Shown: positions 33,640 to 42,561 of the stretch, piece after piece
Layout of the letters: every line of letters starts with the position of its first letter
Numbering within the stretch: position 1 is the first letter of the stretch
Assembly (NCBI GenBank): GCA_020201035.1
Contig: JAIVHO010000003.1
Location: 1-47,602 of the forward strand
Reading direction: 5' to 3'
Length of the DNA: 47,602 bases
DNA from: Bacteroidales bacterium
GTDB taxonomy: Bacteria; Bacteroidota; Bacteroidia; Bacteroidales; VadinHA17
The notes under the pieces: model-generated
What the model saw: the letters and a program-made list of their open reading frames with translations, nothing else
The model's database searches: none
Told to the model about the DNA's origin: nothing
Translations under genes and position numbers: made by a program

Positions 33640-33807
33640 AACCGCATTAATCTGTTACAGGTCACGAAGATAATCATAACTGTTAAAAATGGCATTAAAC
33701 AGGCCTGATAAAGAAAGTAATTAACATTATTGGCAATGATTATTGTAATGGTGCATAGCCTTATGTTATTTGTTATCCTCCTCTGCCCAAAAAATATCTG
33801 ATTGTTG

Positions 33808-33815
33808 TATCTTTG
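33808..33815 (+). promoter_or_regulatory. -7 promoter element of fbaA
   Basis: TATCTTTG matches TAnnTTTG. It overlaps an in-frame TTG that could be mistaken for the start; transcription would begin about 30 nt before the ATG at 33849. Confidence 0.6.
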
Positions 33816-33848
33816 CTTAAGAAAGAAGAATTTTTAAATTATTGTGAT

Positions 33849-34925
33849 ATGACCAAAAAGAAATTGAAACTTCAGCCGGGCGTCCTGTTCGGTGATGATG
33901 TAAAAAAACTGTTTGATTATGCCAATCAGCATAACTTTGCACTTCCTGCAGTCAATGTGGTAAATACCAATACTGTAAACTCTGTACTTGAAACAGCAAG
34001 AGAGGTTAATTCACCTGTTATTATTCAGTTTTCAAATGGTGGGGCCCATTTTTTTGCCGGGAAGGGCCTTACATCTGAAGAGCATGAAGGAGCCATTGCC
34101 GGTGCCGTGTCAGGTGCACTCCATGTTCACAACGTGGCTGAATATTATGGTGTGCCGGTAATTCTGCATACCGATCATGCTGCCCGTAAACTGCTTCCCT
34201 GGATTGATGCATTGCTGGATGCCGGAGAGGAGTTCTACGAATCAACAGGCAAACCGCTTTATAGTTCTCATATGCTCGATCTCTCCGAGGAGTCCCTGGA
34301 AGAGAACGTTGCAACCTGCAGGGAGTACCTTGAAAGGATGAGTGCCATTGGCATGACACTGGAGATTGAACTGGGTGTAACAGGTGGCGAGGAGGATGGA
34401 GTTGATAATACCGGGATCGACAGCTCCAGACTATATACACAGCCGGAAGAGGTGGCATATGCATATAATGAGCTTATTGGAGTAAGTAAAAATTTTACGA
34501 TAGCAGCTTCATTTGGGAATGTACATGGCGTATACAAGCCAGGGAATGTGGAGTTGAAACCTGAGATACTGAAAAAGTCACAGGAGTTTATACAGGAAAA
34601 ATATAAAACAGGAGCTAACCCGGTTAATTTTGTTTTTCACGGGGGATCAGGCTCTGAGAAGCATCAAATAAAAGAGGCTATAACCTATGGTGCCATTAAA
34701 ATGAATCTTGATACTGATATGCAGTGGGCCTTCTGGCTTGGAGTGAAGGGTTATACCGAGGAGTTTAATGATTACCTGCAGGCACAGATAGGTAACCCTG
34801 ACGGCGATGATAAACCCAACAAAAAGTATTACGATCCAAGAGTATGGCTTCGCAAAGGTGAACAGGCGTTTATCGCAAGGCTCCGGGAAGCATTTGATGA
34901 TCTTAACGCAATGGACGTGCTTTAA
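33849..34925 (+). CDS. fbaA: Fructose-bisphosphate aldolase class II
   Basis: A zinc-dependent aldolase of glycolysis/gluconeogenesis that splits fructose 1,6-bisphosphate. The 358 residues are of the E. coli FbaA (class IIA) type. Zn and catalytic segments are visible: HTDHAARKLLPW, LEIELGVTGGEEDGVDN, HGVYKPGNV and FVFHGGSGS, then KMNLDTDMQW and NKKYYDPRVWLRKGE. I placed the start at the ATG 33849, because the longer frame would begin inside the promoter element. A strong terminator follows. It is monocistronic. Confidence 0.97.
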   Translation: MTKKKLKLQPGVLFGDDVKKLFDYANQHNFALPAVNVVNTNTVNSVLETAREVNSPVIIQFSNGGAHFFAGKGLTSEEHEGAIAGAVSGALHVHNVAEYYGVPVILHTDHAARKLLPWIDALLDAGEEFYESTGKPLYSSHMLDLSEESLEENVATCREYLERMSAIGMTLEIELGVTGGEEDGVDNTGIDSSRLYTQPEEVAYAYNELIGVSKNFTIAASFGNVHGVYKPGNVELKPEILKKSQEFIQEKYKTGANPVNFVFHGGSGSEKHQIKEAITYGAIKMNLDTDMQWAFWLGVKGYTEEFNDYLQAQIGNPDGDDKPNKKYYDPRVWLRKGEQAFIARLREAFDDLNAMDVL

Positions 34926-34947
34926 AGTTTTAAGTAGTGTATAAGAC

Positions 34948-34987
34948 AGGCGGTCAGGATCTTATCATCCTGCCGCCTTTTTTTTGT
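34948..34987 (+). terminator. Rho-independent terminator of fbaA
   Basis: AGGCGGTCAGGAT pairs with ATCCTGCCGCCT (one bulged T) around a CTTATC loop and is followed by a run of T. Confidence 0.92.
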
Positions 34988-35031
34988 TGATAATTTCAGG
35001 CAATATCCCTTCATCACGGGCTTCGATTTGG

Positions 35032-35039
35032 TATTTTTG
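35032..35039 (+). promoter_or_regulatory. -7 promoter element of the small RHH-like gene
   Basis: TATTTTTG matches TAnnTTTG, with a TTC triplet 19 bp upstream in place of the -33 TTG. The predicted leader is about 85 nt. Confidence 0.45.
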
Positions 35040-35131
35040 AATCCGGTGGGCGCATTCCCCGCATCGCCGGACCAAAAGTTTCTTGCAGCCTGCTGTCTGA
35101 GGCTTCAGTTTAATTAATAAAGAACGCTGGG

Positions 35132-35377
35132 TTGAGACGTATTAAAATCAAGGATGAAGGCCTTAAGAGAAGCAATCGCCTCACTATTATGCTGAATAAC
35201 CGTGAGATGAGAGCACTAAATCTCTACTGTCATCGCTTCAGGGTAAAGAACAGGTCGGGATTTCTCCGTCAGACAGTTATGACAGCCATTTTGCAGCGCT
35301 TTAATGACCAGATGCCGACACTGTGGGAGGATTCAGATCCTGACCTCTTCTCTGAAAATGTCAGGAAACAAGCCTGA
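35132..35377 (+). CDS. Small basic protein, possibly ribbon-helix-helix
   Basis: An 81-residue basic protein with a layout like ribbon-helix-helix DNA-binding proteins: a short strand (NRLTIMLNN) followed by two helices (REMRALNLYCHRF, SGFLRQTVMTAILQRF) and an acidic tail (LWEDSDPDLFSEN). Similar small proteins are common in Bacteroidota, but I know of no proven function. The start is TTG at 35132; the first ATG would cut off the strand. Its last eleven codons (DLFSENVRKQA) are copied twice more downstream in a decaying tandem array. Confidence 0.65.
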   Translation: MRRIKIKDEGLKRSNRLTIMLNNREMRALNLYCHRFRVKNRSGFLRQTVMTAILQRFNDQMPTLWEDSDPDLFSENVRKQA

Positions 35378-35505
35378 CGGAAATCATGGAGATAATAACC
35401 TAATCTTCTCTGAAAATTTCAGGAAACAGTCCTGACGAAAATAAGAGGAGCGGGCAGATCACCTTATCTTCTCAGAAAACTTCACTGCACAGGACCGTGA
35501 GTAAT
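35346..35505 (+). repeat. About 58-63-bp tandem array seeded by the 3' end of the small gene
   Basis: TCTTCTCTGAAAATGTCAGG at 35346 recurs as TCTTCTCTGAAAATTTCAGG at 35404 and as a weaker copy at 35467. The first copy is the 3' coding end plus stop of the RHH-like gene. The second copy would still encode FSENFRKQS and a TGA. The third reaches the 3' end of cysQ on the other strand. Confidence 0.92.
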
Positions 35506-36294
35506 AAGGGAGAGCGGATCATTTACCCTGCTTCCAGAGGCCATAAAGGGATCTGTTGCCGTTAATCCGCTGTTGAAGCATAAAGGCATGCGGCTCGTCA
35601 TGGAAATGACTCCTCCTCCTGACTCGTTAAGTATCAGTGTGCCGGCGGCAACATCCCAGATAGCCAGGCTGCTGCTTTTTATATAAAGATCACCTGAGCC
35701 TTCTGCTATCCTCCCAAATTTTATTGCACTACCCTGATAAACCTCCTCCAGTTCAATTTTTTGTTTTATAGATTTAATCAGTCGCGTATCTTCATCCGTG
35801 TGGTGCGACCGGCTCATAAGCAGCAGAAATTTTTTATTGCCGGTAGAGCAGGGGAGAGAGAGTGCTTTACCATTCTCAATCCTGGCTGCTCCCTTGTTTT
35901 TTATTGCCCACCAGAGTGTTCCGGTAACGGGGGCATAGATATACCCCTCTACAATAACCCTGTTTTTCATTAGGGCAAGGCAGATGGCAAACTCATCATT
36001 CTGTTTGATAAACTCTTTTGTTCCGTCCAGGGGATCCAGTATCCAGCATGTATGTGGTATATCTTTTATTCCCGATGAGGCATAGCTCTCTTCACCTATT
36101 ACGGGAATAGCGGGAGATATCTGCTGCAAACCTTCACTGATTATCTTTTCAGAGATCAGGTCTGCTGCAGTAACAGGAGTGCTGTCATCCTTGATTGTTG
36201 TATTCAGATTGCCTCCACAGTAAATATCCATGATAGCCTTCCCTGCTCTGGTGAGCAGCGCAATAACTCCAGGATGAGGATCCGGAATGCTCAT
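35482..36294 (-). CDS. cysQ: 3'(2'),5'-bisphosphate nucleotidase CysQ
   Basis: A lithium-sensitive phosphatase of the inositol monophosphatase fold that removes the 3'-phosphate of PAP/PAPS. The 270 residues carry the metal motifs GEES at 67-70, DPLDGTKEF at 87-95 and IWDVAAGTLIL near 210-220. No sulfate-assimilation genes flank it. It is the last gene of a minus-strand run and starts 3 bp after the MG2-protein stop, so it is probably translated from the same transcript. Its 3' end abuts the repeat array of the convergent small gene. Confidence 0.94.
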   Translation of the reverse strand: MSIPDPHPGVIALLTRAGKAIMDIYCGGNLNTTIKDDSTPVTAADLISEKIISEGLQQISPAIPVIGEESYASSGIKDIPHTCWILDPLDGTKEFIKQNDEFAICLALMKNRVIVEGYIYAPVTGTLWWAIKNKGAARIENGKALSLPCSTGNKKFLLLMSRSHHTDEDTRLIKSIKQKIELEEVYQGSAIKFGRIAEGSGDLYIKSSSLAIWDVAAGTLILNESGGGVISMTSRMPLCFNSGLTATDPFMASGSRVNDPLSLITHGPVQ

Positions 36295-36297
36295 TGA

Positions 36298-38724
36298 TTA
36301 TCTGTTTTTTTCTGTCAGATTCATGCTGAAATCTGACTTTTCCACACTGAACAACGATGAGGCATTTACCCATCTGCCATTTTGGTCAATGCCATTCAGG
36401 ATTGAGATATAATCCCCGAAGAACCGATTTCTGTTGCATGTAATGGTACCCGACATATCTTCGGTTAACTGTTGAAAGGAAATGGTTGGTTCAAGAACCG
36501 GGATATCTCCCACTGTTGCGATTTCGTTCACCATTTCTCCCCTAACAGGAACTGTGGGCATGACCGTTGATATAATTCTCGACCCCTCGGGGAGGTCAAG
36601 ACCGGCAAGATCACCGTTAACTGAAATAAAATTTACCACCCCGGCAAAAACCTGGTTGCCGTGTATATAAAGTGAGTTTACAACATCAACCCTGCTGAAC
36701 CTGTCAGGAGGCAACTCCAGAAACTCATTAAACCTTATCAGGGGAATACCGTCAAGCAGAATCAGAGGATCATACATCTTTGGGAAGGGCGTTTCCCTGA
36801 ATACCCTCATGGAAAACAGAGCACCCTCCTTTTTTACGGAGACCGTGGGTACAACCTCAAAAATAACCTCCCTCATATCAGGGAGTCTGATGAAATCATC
36901 AATAAGAATAATTTGGTCAGGTATTCCGTAAAAAACAGTTTTGCCGGTTGATCTGTTTTCTCCGGGCAGGGCTGGCGAAAGGTCCCCGTTTTTGTATAGG
37001 GAGTTTATTTTTTTGTCAACTATCATCTGGCTGACAAACTCTCTTTCATCAGCCGACAGAAACAGTTTTGCCGGAGGCAGATCATAACTCCTGCCGTCAA
37101 ACTCGGGCTCAATCTCAATATCCATTCTGGCCTCAGGCCTTATTGTGTAGGATAGAAGCATATCTTTTGCTCCTTCTCTGCCGGGCAATGTGAAATGGAA
37201 CCTTCCGGAGTCAAAGGTGCGTGTTGTAATAAAGAGGTTATCATTAAGTCCGGTAAGTGACAGCGAACGGTCTCCCACAGGAGATCCGTCGTTCAGGGTA
37301 ACCCTGCCGTTCAGTGTAAAGCCTCTGGTCTCAGGGATAAAATTGACACGTGACTCCCGGTTATCTGACAGATCGCTGAAGCTGATAAGTGTCAGACGTG
37401 GCTCGCTGTCCTCTTCGTTGAAAAAGGCCGATGCTATATCCTCCCTGTAGCTGCTGGCTATCAGCCATCCCTCTCTTTCTGTAGGGTCGAGCGGAATATC
37501 CCATGTAACAGGCCATCCCGGGAGGGCAGGCATGTAACTTCCCATAACTTCATCGGGCTCTCTCCTGCGGGTGGTGAGGGTATAAGAACCGGGGTTGCCG
37601 GGATTGCGGATATTGTAGCTGGTAGTAATTTCAGTGTTGCCTGTACCGGACTCTGCTCTGGTTGTAACGGTTGCTGTCTGCCCCAATTGCCTGTCAATAA
37701 TGCTGAGGGCAGAACCAAGTGTGTTGTTCTCTTTATCGAGAATGGTAAACGACAATAGTCCGTCCGGAAGATCTTGTCCCGGAACAGAAAATGTGATGGT
37801 GCCGTTTCGGGGGACTGCCTCGCTGAACAGGTACCATGTACTGAGGCGGTGCACAAGCAGCTTAACTCCTGATGCAGGAAACCTGCCTGATACTGTTACT
37901 GTGATCTCCCGGGCTGCTGAACTCCATTGGCCATCCGCAACGGGATGATTGATGCTTACGTCTATAATCGCACCGGAGTGTCCGGGCATTTCTGTTATTA
38001 GAGCCATTCCCGGGTCTGAATCAACAGCTATCCAGTAATCAGTCTCTGCCTCAGGAGTCCATGTGAGGACTCCCCAGCCGGTATAGCCGGTTGAAAAACT
38101 GGTCAGGGTATCGCCATATTCGTTAACCAGAAATCCATTAACTGCCACCGGCTGCCCTTTCATGGTAACAGCCCGTATAGCACACCTGTTGGGAACACCT
38201 GTCAGTGCTGTTCCATTACGGCTGATAACAGACACTTTCAGAGTGTCATTCAGGACATACCTGTTAAGGCTTGAAGCATCCGCAGGATTTATTATACGGA
38301 TATCTATACGGGAGAAGAGTTCGGGCCCCATATTTCTCATCCATGCGGAGTAGGCTCTCAGCTGGTACCATCCGGTAGGGATGTCACCCTGCAACTTTAA
38401 TGAGCCGTTGCACGCACCCTTCCTGGTAAGAAACTTATCGCTTAATACCGAAACACCAGAGCTGTTAAGCAACTCTACCCTGATCACTTTGCTCAGCTCC
38501 GAAACAGTAAAATTATCCGCCTCAAGTATTACCCCTGAAAAGTAGATCCTGTCTCCTGCCAGGTAGATAGACCTGTCAGCGGTAAGCATTACTGCCTCAG
38601 CAGGCAACGGACCTCCCGTCTGGTATTGCCGGGCGGTCATAAGGCATGTATGGCTTAGGATAATTGTTATTAAAAGGATCACCCTGAGCAAGGGGAATTT
38701 ATCTAAGGATCTGTGTAGATTCAT
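36298..38724 (-). CDS. Large secreted MG2-domain protein with plug-like segment
   Basis: An 808-residue exported protein. The signal peptide is about residues 10-31 (LLRVILLITIILSHTCLMTA). An MG2-type (alpha-2-macroglobulin-like) domain follows at about 45-150 (ADRSIYLAGDRIYFSGVILE, GWYQLRAYSAWMR). A middle beta-rich region includes a carboxypeptidase-regulatory-like stretch (GRVTLNDGSPVGDRSLSLTG), and a TonB-plug-like segment lies at about 648-700 (DPLILLDGIPLIRF). It has no barrel, so it is not itself a receptor. Such proteins accompany TonB receptors and DUF4249 lipoproteins in Bacteroidota; the function is unknown. It lies 13 bp after DUF4249 and 3 bp before cysQ. Confidence 0.75.
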   Translation of the reverse strand: MNLHRSLDKFPLLRVILLITIILSHTCLMTARQYQTGGPLPAEAVMLTADRSIYLAGDRIYFSGVILEADNFTVSELSKVIRVELLNSSGVSVLSDKFLTRKGACNGSLKLQGDIPTGWYQLRAYSAWMRNMGPELFSRIDIRIINPADASSLNRYVLNDTLKVSVISRNGTALTGVPNRCAIRAVTMKGQPVAVNGFLVNEYGDTLTSFSTGYTGWGVLTWTPEAETDYWIAVDSDPGMALITEMPGHSGAIIDVSINHPVADGQWSSAAREITVTVSGRFPASGVKLLVHRLSTWYLFSEAVPRNGTITFSVPGQDLPDGLLSFTILDKENNTLGSALSIIDRQLGQTATVTTRAESGTGNTEITTSYNIRNPGNPGSYTLTTRRREPDEVMGSYMPALPGWPVTWDIPLDPTEREGWLIASSYREDIASAFFNEEDSEPRLTLISFSDLSDNRESRVNFIPETRGFTLNGRVTLNDGSPVGDRSLSLTGLNDNLFITTRTFDSGRFHFTLPGREGAKDMLLSYTIRPEARMDIEIEPEFDGRSYDLPPAKLFLSADEREFVSQMIVDKKINSLYKNGDLSPALPGENRSTGKTVFYGIPDQIILIDDFIRLPDMREVIFEVVPTVSVKKEGALFSMRVFRETPFPKMYDPLILLDGIPLIRFNEFLELPPDRFSRVDVVNSLYIHGNQVFAGVVNFISVNGDLAGLDLPEGSRIISTVMPTVPVRGEMVNEIATVGDIPVLEPTISFQQLTEDMSGTITCNRNRFFGDYISILNGIDQNGRWVNASSLFSVEKSDFSMNLTEKNR

Positions 38725-38737
38725 AATTATCAGATAT

Positions 38738-39952
38738 TTAGTTTTCCCAGAAAGCGGGTTGTTGGGTATATCCGCCTCTTACCCGGCAGTCGAAACAGGT
38801 GGCGGGCGCTGTCAGGTAGACTTCGGGTTCATCCTCTCTTATCCATGAACCGGATGGAACCTTATCCCAGGGAAGATCTGCAGTACCTATAGTGTCAGCA
38901 ACGCACCTGTAGGTATCCACTGTGAAGTCATCATAGTTTCTGGGAACAAAAGCACGGGTCTCGCTTACACCCGCTACCTCAAACACACCGGCCAGATTAA
39001 AATCATCATGTGACGTGCACTGAATATTTCCTGACAAACGAAAGGGTACAGACTCATAGAGTCCGCCCGTCTCGTAGAGAAGTGTCTGCAGATCCTTCCA
39101 GAACTGATATGCTCCCTGAGAGATGCGCATCTGTTTTACATGCAGGCTGTAGGTAATCTGCAGCCTGTCACCAACCCTGGAAACTGTATGGAGAGGGGCA
39201 TCCACAACCCGGTTCTCTTCCAGACCCTCAGAGGTTCCTGTAAAAATTCCGTTTATACGTTCATCTTTATAACAAACCATAATGTCGGTGTTGGAGGCCT
39301 GATCCAGTGATATTCCGTTCCACCGGTAGCTTGCCAGGAAAGGTACAGAATACTTGTATGTTGCATCAGGTTTCCATCTCAGGAAAAGGGGCTCATTATC
39401 AACGGATGCTGAGGAGATATAGAACCTGTAGCCCTCATCCTGATCACCTGACTCCTTTGTTTCCCATCTGTCAACACCCCAGGTGATATCTTGGATGGGG
39501 GGAGAGGGCAGATATTTTTCATATTCTGACTCAAAAATATAGCCATCATCTGTCTCTATCTGCAACCGGTAACTGCGTCCTTCGGTCAGTTCAAACCCGG
39601 GTTCTGAAAGAGTGTAGGTTACGCCGGGATTATATCCGGGTTGCGGACCAATAAGGCTTTTATAATGAAAGATGACCTCCTGACTGAAGTAGTATCTGGC
39701 TCCGTTATCATCTTCTATATAAACATTTGCCCCGTAAATATTGGCCATGGGTTCTCCTTCGTAGTTGTCATATTCAAGGGGATAGGCATGTGAGATCCTG
39801 ACAATTGGTGGCAGTTCAGGGTCATCGGTCACATGAGCCTCAATAAAAAGCATGTTCTCAAATTTCAGGTCGCCGGGTGTAAAGGGATCGATGCACCCCT
39901 GCAACAATAGTAAGATAAAAAGAGATAGAGCAATATTTTTATTCAACAGCAT
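38738..39952 (-). CDS. DUF4249 lipoprotein
   Basis: A 404-residue lipoprotein of the DUF4249 family. I chose the ATG at 39952 because it gives a lipoprotein signal peptide with lipobox LLLLQGC; the longer frame lies inside the upstream receptor gene. Early residues (DLKFENMLFIEAHVTDDPEL) and the Cys-bearing C-terminus (TCFDCRVRGGYTQQPAFW) are family-typical. The family is coupled to TonB receptors of the STN type and is likely a surface lipoprotein helping capture of the same substrate. The start overlaps the receptor 3' end by 14 bp, which implies coupled translation. Confidence 0.85.
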   Translation of the reverse strand: MLLNKNIALSLFILLLLQGCIDPFTPGDLKFENMLFIEAHVTDDPELPPIVRISHAYPLEYDNYEGEPMANIYGANVYIEDDNGARYYFSQEVIFHYKSLIGPQPGYNPGVTYTLSEPGFELTEGRSYRLQIETDDGYIFESEYEKYLPSPPIQDITWGVDRWETKESGDQDEGYRFYISSASVDNEPLFLRWKPDATYKYSVPFLASYRWNGISLDQASNTDIMVCYKDERINGIFTGTSEGLEENRVVDAPLHTVSRVGDRLQITYSLHVKQMRISQGAYQFWKDLQTLLYETGGLYESVPFRLSGNIQCTSHDDFNLAGVFEVAGVSETRAFVPRNYDDFTVDTYRCVADTIGTADLPWDKVPSGSWIREDEPEVYLTAPATCFDCRVRGGYTQQPAFWEN

Positions 39953-42404
39953 AGTTTCCCAGTTTAAAGTTGTAGCTGATGGTAAAGACAGGAGTTCCGT
40001 AGATTGACATTTTATAACCGTTGATTCCTGAAGCTTCCTTTTTGAAATAGACAGAGTAGGCATTTCTGCGACCTGTAATATTGTAAGCCGAGAGCATCCA
40101 TGATCCGTGAGCCAGCTTCCGTTTAAGAAGGTTGCCCTCAATATTTATTGATAGGTCTGCCCTGAAGTAGTCCGGAATCCTGTACTCATTCCTGCCGGAG
40201 TAGACTATCCCCGTTTCACCGCCAATATCAAACATACCGGTTGGGTAGGTGACGGGTCTGCCGGTACTGTAGACTACGTTTCCTGAAAGGCTGAATCTTC
40301 TTGACAGCCTTAGTGTACCAACAAAATTCACTGCATGAGGCTTGTCATGGTTTGCCGGAAATATCTTACCCTGGTTTATCTTTTGCCAGTTCATATCCCC
40401 GTCTACCTGTACCATTGATCTTGAATATGTGTAGCTGACCCATCCGGTAATCCTTCCTGCATTTCTGCGGATCAGGAGTTCCGTACCCCAGCCGTTCTGT
40501 TCACCCTGCAGTACTGCTGTCTCCAGCAGTGGATTAAAGGTGAGGTCAGCACCATCACGGTATTCAACCTGGTTATGTGTTCTTTTATAATAGATCTCTG
40601 CGGAGGTCTCTAATGCCCTGCGGGGTATATTCTTGTATATTCCCAAACTCACCTGGTCAGAAACCGGGGGTACAATATGGGGATCGGCCAGTTTCCACCT
40701 GTCTGTAGGTGCTGATGCAATGGTATTGGAGAGCATAAAGAGGTACTGCCTCATCCTGTTGTAGCTTGCCTTCACAGATGCTGTGGGTGAAAGGGTGTAA
40801 TTGACAGAGAAGCGGATGTCAGGGCCGCCATAATTATTAATGGTGCCCAGCGCTCCATAGGTTGTTGTATCTGTGATATGTTCCTGCTCCCTTGGCAGGG
40901 ATTCAGGGTAAGTATATATGGTATTTGGCCCCAGGTATTTGTAGAGGCTCAGTCTTATTCCGCCATAGAGAGTGAGCCTGTCAGTAACCGCATATTCATC
41001 AGCTCCGTACAGCGAGATCTCAACCCCCTGTTCTCTCCCTACATCAACAGGGGAGATGGCTGAACTGCTTCCGTATTTATCATAGCTTCCGTGGTCAAGA
41101 GAATAGGCTATAATGCCACCACCCGCCGTTGTAGTATGGTTCATCCATTTGTAGCCTGTGAATTTGGTTTTTATCTCCCGCTGGTCAACGCGGAACCTGT
41201 TCTGCCATGCTGTAAACGGATTTTCACTGTTGGCATGGAAGTTAATATAACGACTGAAGACGGCTGTACTCTTCATGGTCCATCTTTCGTTCAGCTTGCG
41301 GTCATAGATAACTGATGCACCAATATTCTCATAACTGAATCTGTCAATGCCGGAGAGCCTGAATCTGTCATTGCTGTAGTAACCGAACAGCTGAAGTGAT
41401 GACGATTCGGAGGTAATAATATGAAATGAGCTCATCAGGTCGTAGAACGAGGCGTTGCTTGTCTTAAGTTCCGGATCATCGAGTCGCGCCAGTATCCAGT
41501 CCGAATAAGTTGATCGTCCCGCAAAAACAAGTGATGAACGATCCTTCACAATGGGTGTTTCGGCCAGAATGGAGGCTGTAACCGGACTAACAGCACCCCT
41601 CGCACCGAAACGCTTTTTATTCCCTTTTCGGGTTGATACCTCAAATATTGAGGCAAGTCTTCCTCCATATTCAACCGGGAAGTTGTTTTTGTAGAGGTTG
41701 AAATCACTGATCATATCGGGGTTGAAGGCGGAGAAGAAACCGAAAAGATGCCCTGTATTAAGTACGGGAACCTCATTGATAAGAAAGAGATTCTGGTCGC
41801 TGCCCGATCCTCTGACATTTACTCCCGATGAACCCTCCCCTACACTCTGAACGCCCGGCATCATCTGGGCTATCTTCAGAATATCACGCTCTCCCATCAC
41901 TACGGGGATAGATTTTATCTCCTTGATATCAATCCTCTGAAATCCCATCTGCATCCCTCTGACATTGTCGTGCCGCCCTGATCTTACCACTACCTCCCTG
42001 ATATCGATCAGCTGCTCGGCAAGTTCAATATTCAGTGTGCCTGTTGAATTGAGCTCCAGTATATAGGACTCCTTTTCCATTCCCATACATGAAATGGTGA
42101 GATTGTACACCGCTCCCGGCATAATTTGCAGGGCATAAAATCCTTCCCCGTTTGAGATAACACCGGTGGATGTCCCCTCAACGATAATGGTGGCCCCTGG
42201 CACAGGTTCACCCGAAGTGGCTGAGGTAATTCTTCCTGTAAGCAGGGCACTTCCCGACTGGATATTTTCCCTTGAACCCACTGTTACGCGGTTTATCTTT
42301 TTTTCATAGGAAAAATGTCCCAGTATATTCGACGAATCGGCAACCTGGTCAGGAATCTCCTTATCCGTAATAGATATCAACATTGTACCTGTTTTTGAGA
42401 TCAT
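39939..42404 (-). CDS. TonB-dependent receptor, main part (N-terminus in another frame)
   Basis: It holds a carboxypeptidase-regulatory-like domain (GRITSATSGEPVPGATIIVEG), a plug (IREVVVRSGRHDN, then MMPGVQSVGEGSSGVNVRG) and a full barrel ending FTISYNFKLGNYAVE. At 821 residues it resembles the receptors that pair with DUF4249 lipoproteins. The frame has no signal peptide. Its first ATG lies inside a short upstream frame (42361-42561) that has a signal peptide and the first half of an STN domain. About 80 residues expected between STN start and this frame are missing. The gene thus looks frameshifted with an internal deletion: a pseudogene, a sequencing or assembly error, or a recoded gene. 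As written, the product could not be exported. Confidence 0.82.
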   Translation of the reverse strand: MISKTGTMLISITDKEIPDQVADSSNILGHFSYEKKINRVTVGSRENIQSGSALLTGRITSATSGEPVPGATIIVEGTSTGVISNGEGFYALQIMPGAVYNLTISCMGMEKESYILELNSTGTLNIELAEQLIDIREVVVRSGRHDNVRGMQMGFQRIDIKEIKSIPVVMGERDILKIAQMMPGVQSVGEGSSGVNVRGSGSDQNLFLINEVPVLNTGHLFGFFSAFNPDMISDFNLYKNNFPVEYGGRLASIFEVSTRKGNKKRFGARGAVSPVTASILAETPIVKDRSSLVFAGRSTYSDWILARLDDPELKTSNASFYDLMSSFHIITSESSSLQLFGYYSNDRFRLSGIDRFSYENIGASVIYDRKLNERWTMKSTAVFSRYINFHANSENPFTAWQNRFRVDQREIKTKFTGYKWMNHTTTAGGGIIAYSLDHGSYDKYGSSSAISPVDVGREQGVEISLYGADEYAVTDRLTLYGGIRLSLYKYLGPNTIYTYPESLPREQEHITDTTTYGALGTINNYGGPDIRFSVNYTLSPTASVKASYNRMRQYLFMLSNTIASAPTDRWKLADPHIVPPVSDQVSLGIYKNIPRRALETSAEIYYKRTHNQVEYRDGADLTFNPLLETAVLQGEQNGWGTELLIRRNAGRITGWVSYTYSRSMVQVDGDMNWQKINQGKIFPANHDKPHAVNFVGTLRLSRRFSLSGNVVYSTGRPVTYPTGMFDIGGETGIVYSGRNEYRIPDYFRADLSINIEGNLLKRKLAHGSWMLSAYNITGRRNAYSVYFKKEASGINGYKMSIYGTPVFTISYNFKLGNYAVE

Positions 42405-42561
42405 CGGCCATAGCCTTAAACGGTATGTTGTTGTAATTTACTGACACGGTAACAGTATCCTGCTGAGTAAGCAGGGTTGTGTGCTCCGACAGGTTAACTG
42501 ACCCTGATAATGACTGTGAAACAACCAGAAGGAGGGGAATAATGATTATTCTATTTATCAT
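42361..42561 (-). CDS. N-terminal fragment of the TonB receptor (signal peptide and half an STN domain)
   Basis: A 66-residue frame starting at the ATG 42561, which overlaps the stop of the preceding gene. It has a signal peptide (MINRIIIIPLLLVVSQSLSG) and then an STN-like beginning (DTVTVSVNYNNIPFKAMADD, NVDIYYG). It ends at TAA 42363-42361. Skipping one base near the end (TAC GGA TAA) would join it in frame to the receptor body as DIYY-DKEIPD. It is therefore best read as the missing 5' end of the receptor gene rather than a separate protein. Confidence 0.72.
   Translation of the reverse strand: MINRIIIIPLLLVVSQSLSGSVNLSEHTTLLTQQDTVTVSVNYNNIPFKAMADDLKNRYNVDIYYG

Noticed and set aside
33813-33848. 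TTG start giving a longer FbaA
   Set aside because: The TTG lies inside the -7 promoter element TATCTTTG, so it would not be transcribed; the ATG at 33849 matches the family start.
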